Of a stretch of 64,000 nucleotides of DNA, positions 57,178-64,000 are shown in pieces. The first letter of the stretch is position 1. Every line of letters begins with the position of its first letter. The position numbers and the translations under genes are program-made. Below the pieces are notes generated by a model that was not told where the DNA came from, did not search any database, and saw nothing but the letters and a program-made list of their open reading frames with translations. This DNA is from Botryosphaeria dothidea (lineage: Eukaryota; Ascomycota; Dothideomycetes; Botryosphaeriales; Botryosphaeriaceae), in assembly GCA_011503125.2 (NCBI GenBank), contig WWBZ02000033.1, positions 1,922,001 through 1,986,000 on the forward strand. Reading direction: 5' to 3'.

Positions 57178-59692
57178 CTATAGGTCCCACAGCCAGCGCT
57201 CATCCATACCTCTCTCACCATCCCCAGCGATGCCGCCAAAATCGAGGGACTCGGCCAGCATAGCTAAGTCGTCTTGCGAGAGAAAGTGCGCCATGGAGTC
57301 CGTGTCGACCTGGTACATCGAGCCGCCCATCGCGAACGTCTCTAGAGAACCAGTCGCGAGATCATTTTTATTCGCATCAGACACCGTAGGACCTCCTTCG
57401 GCTGGTGTCGCACTCCCCAATGTGGTCTCCTCATTCCCGAAGTGCTCCATTTCCCACATATCCAAGAGTTCCCGGAAGAGCCGGAGCTCCGTCACGCGAA
57501 AAGACGCCGGGACGCTGCCCTTCGCAACCATACGTTGAAGCACGGCGTCGCCGATGCTGATAAGTGAATTGGCGTCACTTGAGATGAGAATTTGATCAGG
57601 TGGCAATGTGTGTGTGAGCATGATGAGGACGAACGTTGCGGAGAAGCAACTTTCGAGGTCGACGAGGAGGAAGCTTTCTTCACAAACGAAATCAGTTGGG
57701 GGCACTTCTCAATGCTAGCAAAGAGCGCAACGGACCCAGCAAATCTTGCTCTTTCAGGATGGATAAGATACGGAGAATTCGTGCAGCGGAATCACCACAT
57801 GTCCGAATCAAGCCTTTGACGGGCTTTGAGAGTAGGTGTAACGGACGGACAGTGGTGAGACGAGAGCGGAACAGGTGGAATACCACCGGCCGTGTAGCAA
57901 CCAGTACGCACTATAAGTCTTTTGTCAGCGGACTCTTCGGTCAAAAAATATTGGCGAGAGCGGCTTGCATGATGGTATAAAAGGTTCAAGTAAGCAGAAG
58001 CACGCGAGATGCCACCGATTGAAGGATGCTTCCTCAAAGGAGCCGACTCGTGAATTTCGCCAGCAAGGTCAGCAATATTTCTCAATACTGATTGCGTAGT
58101 AGTGAGGAACTTTCTCCCCAGTCTCCCATCTGCGCCGTACACGCCTGCAACAAGCGTCAACGAGCATGGCCTTTAAATCTGAGACTGACCGTGATACCAC
58201 AACTTCCCGTCAACCACTTGGGCTATGAGGCGCGAAAGACGAACATGTAGCCTTAATTCAACAGAGCTCTGTGAACTAGGCAGAGATGTCGTGACATCTT
58301 GGTCTTGGATAGATGTTGGATTGCCCATCAAGGAAGAAAAGTTCCGGTCGAGGATGTAGACAGTGAACCATATCTTCCGTCCACGGTCGACATCCTCCTG
58401 CGGGCCATTCCAAGTCCTATGTAGGCCAAATGAAAGTGCAAGTCGGAGGGCTTGACCGATCTGAATAGTCCGTAAGTCACTGGATACGCAACTGATCGTT
58501 TAACTCACACAGAGATAAGCAGAGTTTCGCATATCGGCAGCTTGCAAATAAAGCGCGATTGCGCAGAATATTTCCACCGCCCTCAGTCGGTCTTCCAGCA
58601 TTCCCGGAATATCCGGCAAACTTTCCATAGCATGGACAAAAAGCCGAGAGCCTGGGAGGGATGTGTCTGCATGTCGATCTTCGGTGAATGCTTTACCGAA
58701 AGCCAAAATGAGCAGGAACTGGATGAATCAGAGTCTCGAGTCTGCCACCGTAGCATCTGGCTCTCGGTAAAATCTGTTCTGGTGCTCCGAAAAACCATCC
58801 TCATCGAAGATGTGAAACACCCGGCCTACGCGAAATTTTACGGTTCCGACAAGATATGAGGAATGATCTTGGGACGGCAAAATCTGAAAAATGTCCCTTC
58901 CAACGGAGGACTGGTCCCAGCAGAGACCGTAGGCTCTGTTCTCCTCGCGAATGGGGATATCCGGGGCTGCTGGGGTTTCAATACAGTCTTTTAACGCCTT
59001 CAAAGTTCGAAGACTGAACGACCGCGTGGATGATTCTCCAAAGTAACCTGGCCGCAACCTCATCAGCCAGAGTAAACGAAACGACTTCGGCCCCACTCAC
59101 GCAGTCGACCGCGGCGGTCAGTGCCGGAAGCGGAGACATTTGAAGCAAGAGGGTTGATGAACTCATTGCAAGAACCTGCCCGCTGCGCTGCTTCCCCAGG
59201 TTCGACTGCACTGTCGGAACGGGTGCTGCTGAATGATTCTCGTAGAGCTTGCGTGTTCCTGTTTTCCTCGCTGTCTGAACGAGCTGTCGTCCGATGTTCC
59301 TGGAGATCTGGCACCCGAGAGGGTGCTCTTAAACGGCCTCTGTTTGCACCCGAACGAAGCGTCCGCTGCTCCCCAGCTTCGGCGGCGATTTGCAGTTGAC
59401 GAAGATACCTTATCCTATTAATGCTCGCCGCTCAAAAGAGTTACTTGAAACCGAGTACTTCTCTGACACAACCAGTTTTCTTCCTTCAGCTTCAAACACC
59501 CATCTGGAGGATTTTTGGGCACAGTTTTCGCAGGGCTGCCGGCCAGAGCACCTGATTTTCCGGCGACGGCATCTCTGGCAACTACGAAGACGTTAAAAGC
59601 CGAACGCTTTCCATCCCGCATGGTGGCACCTACGCTGTACTGACTCTGCTATGCCGCCGGCCAGATGGAGAAGCCAACGCATCTGCCTCCAT
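57178..59692 (-). pseudogene. Zn2Cys6 transcription factor with in-frame TGA and missing sixth cysteine
   Basis: Eight exons: 59692..59634, 59581..59459, 59408..59101, 59047..58509, 58460..58190, 58144..57969, 57910..57736, 57677..57178 (716 codons with the stop). The DNA-binding cluster spans the first intron: TA-CQRCRRRKIRCSGRQP, then CENC, but the sixth ligand is Trp (SSRWVF). A fungal_trans domain follows (QILPSQDHSSYLV, FHIFDEDGF, ALRLALSFGLHRTW). Codon 270 (58730-58728) is TGA, in a place where Trp would suit, and the frame runs on as FIQFLLILAFGKAFTED. Intron 6 is GC-AG (57968..57911). The gene lies beside an amine-oxidase relic and an MFS gene it may once have controlled. Confidence 0.8.
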
Positions 59693-59893
59693 ATTTATAT
59701 TTATAGATAGGAAGAAAAAAGACAAAGTGGTTGATTGATGTGTCAAGAGAGACCGGAGCGCGGGGAAGAAATGCGGAAGCCCTCCCCGTCCTCGGTCCGA
59801 CTTCCCGCGATGCATACACTATACTCATTTTGTCCACAAAGCTCCTGCGCATTCCTGAAACCCCCCCCCCCCAAAAAAAAAAAATTCGTTATC

Positions 59894-61386
59894 TTACAGC
59901 CGGCTATGGGGAGAGGACCGGCGGGTAATATCGCCAAGCTCACGTTGTTTGCCCGGCGTCATAAATCCATATTTATTCAGCTTCGCATTGGCCTTGCTTT
60001 CCCAAGACCATTCCTTCACCAAATTTGCCTCCAAGCGCCCAGTGATCGAATCAACCACGAACTCGCCCAGGAGCGGCAGGAACTTCCACCCGTGCAATGA
60101 GCCACCAGTCGCAAGGTGAAGGCCACCATACCGCGGATGAAGACAGATCAGAAAATCCTCGTTTGTGGTCTGCTCAAGCCTGTAGTGCCACTTATCAATG
60201 CCTGTACATCTCAGTCCTTGAAGAAACTCACCAGCAGATTTTCGTTCTCTCAAAGGGACGATCGGCCAACTCAGGGAAGATTTCCCGCAGCTCGTCACGT
60301 AGACCTCTCTCCACGTCGGGGGAGAGAGATTGCGAAGGATCGTCAACCGCAGTCCGCGGGTAAGATGCCTTCTATGTCTTTCCAGGATCCTCAGGATCTG
60401 GGAGACTGATCATGTTCCGAATACCAGCAGAGCGCCGGAGGACTTTGAGGAGGCCTCCAATGGGAGTGAAAAGATTGAATCCAGTGGATAGATTGGTGTG
60501 ACAGGCGATGTCCTTGTACTTCTCGTACTCCTCAGGTGTGAGCCTGATGTAGGCAATGGGCACTGCGTTGGCTTCAAGTTGCTGGTCCAGCCTGATGAGA
60601 CGAGCAGACCACGCTCCGGTTGCGAGAATGGTTTTTCCAGCGCGGAGCTCTTGCCCGCTCTCGAGTACAATGCCCTCTACACTGGAGCGGTCGTTGTTGT
60701 ACAAAAGACTCTGCACCGGGGTACCAAGAACGAACTCGATGCTAGCCTTGGTCCGACAGCGATCGTAGTAGACTTCGATCATGGCTTCAGCGTCTACTGT
60801 CGCGCACCGCCTGTTCGTGTATCCCTTGACCCATTTCCTTTGGCGGCCCAGCTTCTCCTCAGACACCGGCTTCAAATGCTTATGGTGCAGATAATCGAAG
60901 ATGTCCTCGTGTGTCCTCAAGTTCTGCCACATGTGCTCGGGTTGCTCTGTCTTCACCTTGTCGGACATCTGGTTCCAAAGTGTATCCAATTCGCCTGGCT
61001 TTCCATCTGTGCAGAATGCAAAGCCGCGTTCAAAGTAATATGGAGCAAGGTCGGGGTCACTTTTGATGAGGCTCTGTGACTTCACTGCCAGCCTCTCGTA
61101 GTCCTGATCGATGTAGTCTAGTGCTGTCAGACTTGCACGAGTTTTGGAAGAATCAAGACCTACCTGGTCGGATAATCCGACTCGTGTCCACACTCGTTCC
61201 ATCCAAGACGGGAGGCGTCAAGTGGTCAACCACTGTGATCCTGGTGGAAGGAAAGCGGCGATCAATCGCCAGTGCAGTCGACAGACCGAATGCTCCGGCG
61301 CCAACAACGATCACGGAGTCAGGAAAGGATGAAGACATGCTGAGTAGATGCTGAAAGACACTCGCGGATGGTTCAAGCTCTGACAT
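59894..61386 (-). pseudogene. FAD-dependent amine/sarcosine-oxidase-like gene with TAG and frameshift
   Basis: Exons are 61386..61164, 61117..60232 and 60179..59894. The FAD site is VIVVGAGAFGLSTALAI. The first join gives SRIIRP-DYIDQDYERLA, and later come GKTILATGAWSARL and, in exon 3, GLHLATGGSLHGWKFLP, all typical of fructosyl-amine or sarcosine oxidase-type enzymes. After DPEDPGKT a TAG (60374-60372) is followed in frame by KASYPRTAVDDPSQSLP, the expected family text. Then near 60305 the frame must shift by one base to reach GLRDELREIFPELADRPF and the last intron. Two independent breaks mean it is very likely dead. The start may instead be the ATG at 61338. Confidence 0.85.
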
Positions 61387-61988
61387 ATTCCTGAAAGCCT
61401 ATGTCAAGACCCACATATAATCATGATATCCTGTTCCTCTTGGAGAGTACGTCATTCGAATTGCAGGCGGGTAGCGAGTCCGCTGCGGCAAGACTTTCCG
61501 CGACAATATCTATCGGACTTTCTTGCCTTACTACCTCAGGCATCTCATTTATCTCGAATGTTCTATCCTTTATACAACAACACTCTTTGATGCCCAACCC
61601 CGCATCGGCACTCTCTCTTGGATCTTTAGTATCCTCGGTTATATAGTTTTCACTCATGTATATAAGCAAGCCTACCGACCTCCCTCTTAGGAGGCAGGCA
61701 GAATCTACTCTCTTTCTAACCTCACAACTCTCCACTCTCAAATCCAACAATATCCCTTCTGCGTTGATCGCGGATAGCGTCTCCGTCTGCGGAAGTCCTT
61801 GCCGCAACTCCACAACTACCGGCGTGCACCTCACACATTTCGTCAAACCGTGCCAAAGCCAAATTTTCTCAGTATTCTCAAATGACAACACCATAAGACA
61901 AACCAACGATCTATCGAGTTCTCAAGATTCTCTTGATTAATCCTCCTGGATCAGTTGCGCCCGTCCAGAAGCCGCCGGGATCGAAGCA
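61387..61988. other. Intergenic region (602 bp)
   Basis: Between the oxidase start and the MFS gene end. No gene supported. Confidence 0.45.
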
Positions 61989-63762
61989 CTATCGTTCATC
62001 TTTCGGCACCCTCACAAACCCCAAGTCTAAGATCAAAGCAGTCAGCGCCAACGCTGCACCGAAATACAGCGCCGCTCGATAGGCCTCGACATCACTTGCC
62101 CCGTTTTTTACAAGCTCCACTTCGACAGTACCAGCAAACCCGAGCCCCAAGCAGACACCATACAAGTTTAGAGTGCCGATAAGACTTCCCGCCACCCCCT
62201 GCTCCCGTTTACCGACGCTGTTGCTTGCGATAATCTGTGCTGCAACGAAGACGAAGTCCGGGCAGATGCTACCAATGAGGATTGCTGGAAAAGTCTGCGC
62301 CCAGTACATCTGCTGCTCGGGCATGGTTGCCAGGAGCAGGTCTGAGACAAGACACGTGAGCACGCCGATAGCCATGATGTACTGTGCTTGCAGGCGTGGG
62401 ATGAGCCAGGCGGCCAGGCCGACAGCCATCGAGGCTCCCACACAGAAGGGCGACCAACCCGCTGCCAGATGCAACACGGACCAATGCCGGAGGAGCTGTT
62501 GCCATGCGACCATGTACCAGAGAGAGATTCCAAAAGACATGTAAGTCAAGAGGACGACAAAAATCAGAGCGGTAAAGGTTGGAGCTTTGAAGATAGAGAG
62601 TGCTATGATGGGTTCCTGCGCAAACTTGCTCTCCCAGGCAAGAAATGCAACGAAGGTCAAGACCGAGAGCGCTGTGATAATAATGACATATGAGGTTTTC
62701 CATCCGACAGAAGGTGCTTGGCTGTTCGAGTGGTCAGTAATTGGATAGTCGAGCCCATGGCTGCAACCTACTTCCAAGCAAAATTGAACAACACCAGAGC
62801 ACTCAGCCCCAGCAAGGCGCCCATATAATCAATGCTTCCAGAATTATCTACGGGATCTTCTCGAGGTAAAGCAACAACAAGTGCTACAAAAAGAGCAGCA
62901 CCGAGGACGGCTCTGCGGAGAGTCAATGTTAATTGTTCCAAGTGCCATTTCTACAGTGATACTCACATGCAGATGAAAAGCCACTTCCAATGTGTGTGTT
63001 CCACAAGAGCACCTGCCAACAAGGCTCCAATGAGTGCTCCAACTGGTGGAGACGTTGCGAAGAATGCGAGTGTGATGTTGCGAGTCCTTCCAGGTGACTC
63101 CATAATGGTTAGCGTGGCGACGGCATTGGGCATGATGATACCCCCTCCGATACCTGTAAGGGCACGGGCTGCCACAAATGAGTTGTATGTAGTACAGAAT
63201 GCATTCATCAGAGAAAAGATGGCAACAATCACGACTCCAAGTAAGAGTAATTTCTGGTGGCCATATACTGCTCCCAGCCGACCGCTGATGAGAACAAATG
63301 TGCTTTGTGTGAGTCTGAAACACGGCGTTAGCTATGCAGTGTACATATAAAGAGTTTCCCGGTTAGAGATACGAGTAAGCAGCAGCCATCCAGTTGGCCT
63401 GGCCGGGACCAGGCTCACGCCCAAGTTCCGAGCTCAATTTGAAACCCGCCGCTACGGTTGCAAACATAGAGATATACTGCAAAGATTAGCCATCACAGGA
63501 TTAAACAAGGCCGTTTCCTTACCTGAAGCAGATTCGTTAGTATGGTCAAGAATACAATGACGATACGGGAAGCACTCGTCACGCGAGTTTGCGCTTCAGC
63601 ATCCAGTGTACCGTCGGGTAGTTGATTTGTTTGGAGGGTAGGTTCCGTCTTTACTTGATTGATAGCATCAAGTGGGACGTTAGCTGGAGCAAGGCTGGGG
63701 GTTTCTATGGTTTCCGCCAGTGCTCTAGCTGGAGTTTGGGGCATGGTCCGTGAGTTTTCCAT
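61989..63762 (-). CDS. MFS transporter, DHA2-type (14 helices)
   Basis: Exons are 63762..63523, 63476..63373, 63314..62967, 62912..62772 and 62721..61989, giving 521 residues, all joins in phase. After a soluble N-terminus of about 65 residues the helices begin (ASRIVIVFLTILTNLLQYIS). Motif A appears as SGRLGAVYGHQKLLLLG and motif C-like ALTGIGGGIIMPNA follows, then SPPVGALIGALLAGAL. Counted hydrophobic spans suit the 14-helix drug:proton antiporter group. Such transporters export toxins or secondary metabolites or import small substrates. Intact, in contrast to its two broken neighbours. Confidence 0.88.
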
Positions 63763-64000
63763 AGTCAAGATAATGGACTGCGCTTGCCAAAGAAGGTGGG
63801 TCAATCTTGCCGAGTATTAAAATCCAACGACCACTCCATTGCAGAGCTGTATTCTCAAAAAATTATCTTATAGCAGACAGAAACCTTAATCCTTGGTGAA
63901 CGTTGGAATAGCCGGTTAAGCGAAAGTCTCGATCCCAGCAGGTGCTGACGAATGAAGCATTCGATGCCGGACCCCGCGTGCATGATTACGTGTGGCCATG

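Overview
The window is nuclear DNA of a filamentous ascomycete (Pezizomycotina, possibly a dothideomycete; the class is inferred). Introns are small (45-148 nt, mostly 46-65, almost all GT-AG). The gene content is typical of the group: HET domain, NoxB, PRISE-type reductase, GH71 mutanase, DHA2-type MFS, Zn2Cys6 regulators and an aspf2/zrfC-type zinc pair. Most genes are split, so I rebuilt exon joins by hand from reading frame, splice sites and family knowledge. Exon coordinates are in each entry and remain predictions without RNA evidence.

Layout. 0-3 kb: the 5' end of a probable NLR/hydrolase-type gene (minus), then a HET gene (plus) with an in-frame stop. 3.3-8.7 kb: housekeeping block, PRP43 helicase and PRMT5 methyltransferase sharing a bidirectional promoter. 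9-17 kb: five BTB/POZ genes. Four are tandem paralogues with the same 20-nt first exon, and two of those seem to be cut short by stop codons. 18-22 kb: GFA/Mss4-like enzyme, C2H2+Zn2Cys6 regulator, hotdog thioesterase. 22-26 kb: gene-poor stretch with small orphan or effector-like ORFs and short repeats. 26-29.5 kb: secreted periplasmic-binding-like membrane protein and an integral membrane protein, convergent. 29.5-34 kb: accessory zone with an LTR remnant, a stray copy of a BTB-gene promoter, and a small cysteine-containing gene spread over at least five short exons that simple ORF calling misses. 34-37 kb: secreted amidohydrolase and a truncated PRISE-type reductase. 38-42.2 kb: divergent zinc-uptake pair, a ZIP transporter with an unusual exon-repeated Cys/His ectodomain and a Pra1/Aspf2-like zincophore. 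43.8-55.5 kb: NoxB, a Kelch membrane protein, a repetitive GPI-type surface protein and a GH71 glucanase. 57-64 kb: Zn2Cys6 regulator (in-frame stop, sixth zinc cysteine missing), FAD amine-oxidase-type gene (stop plus frameshift) and an intact MFS transporter, which look like the remains of a small catabolic or secondary-metabolism neighbourhood.

How parts work together. The clearest functional unit is the zinc pair: zincophore and transporter are transcribed divergently from one 1-kb region that carries CAAGGT (ZafA-type) and GCCAAG (PacC-type) motifs, and both proteins carry short Cys/His clusters outside the membrane. The other strong theme is decay. At least five genes keep family-like sequence in frame beyond a stop codon, which fits point-mutation decay such as RIP-like C-to-T change, although other explanations are open.
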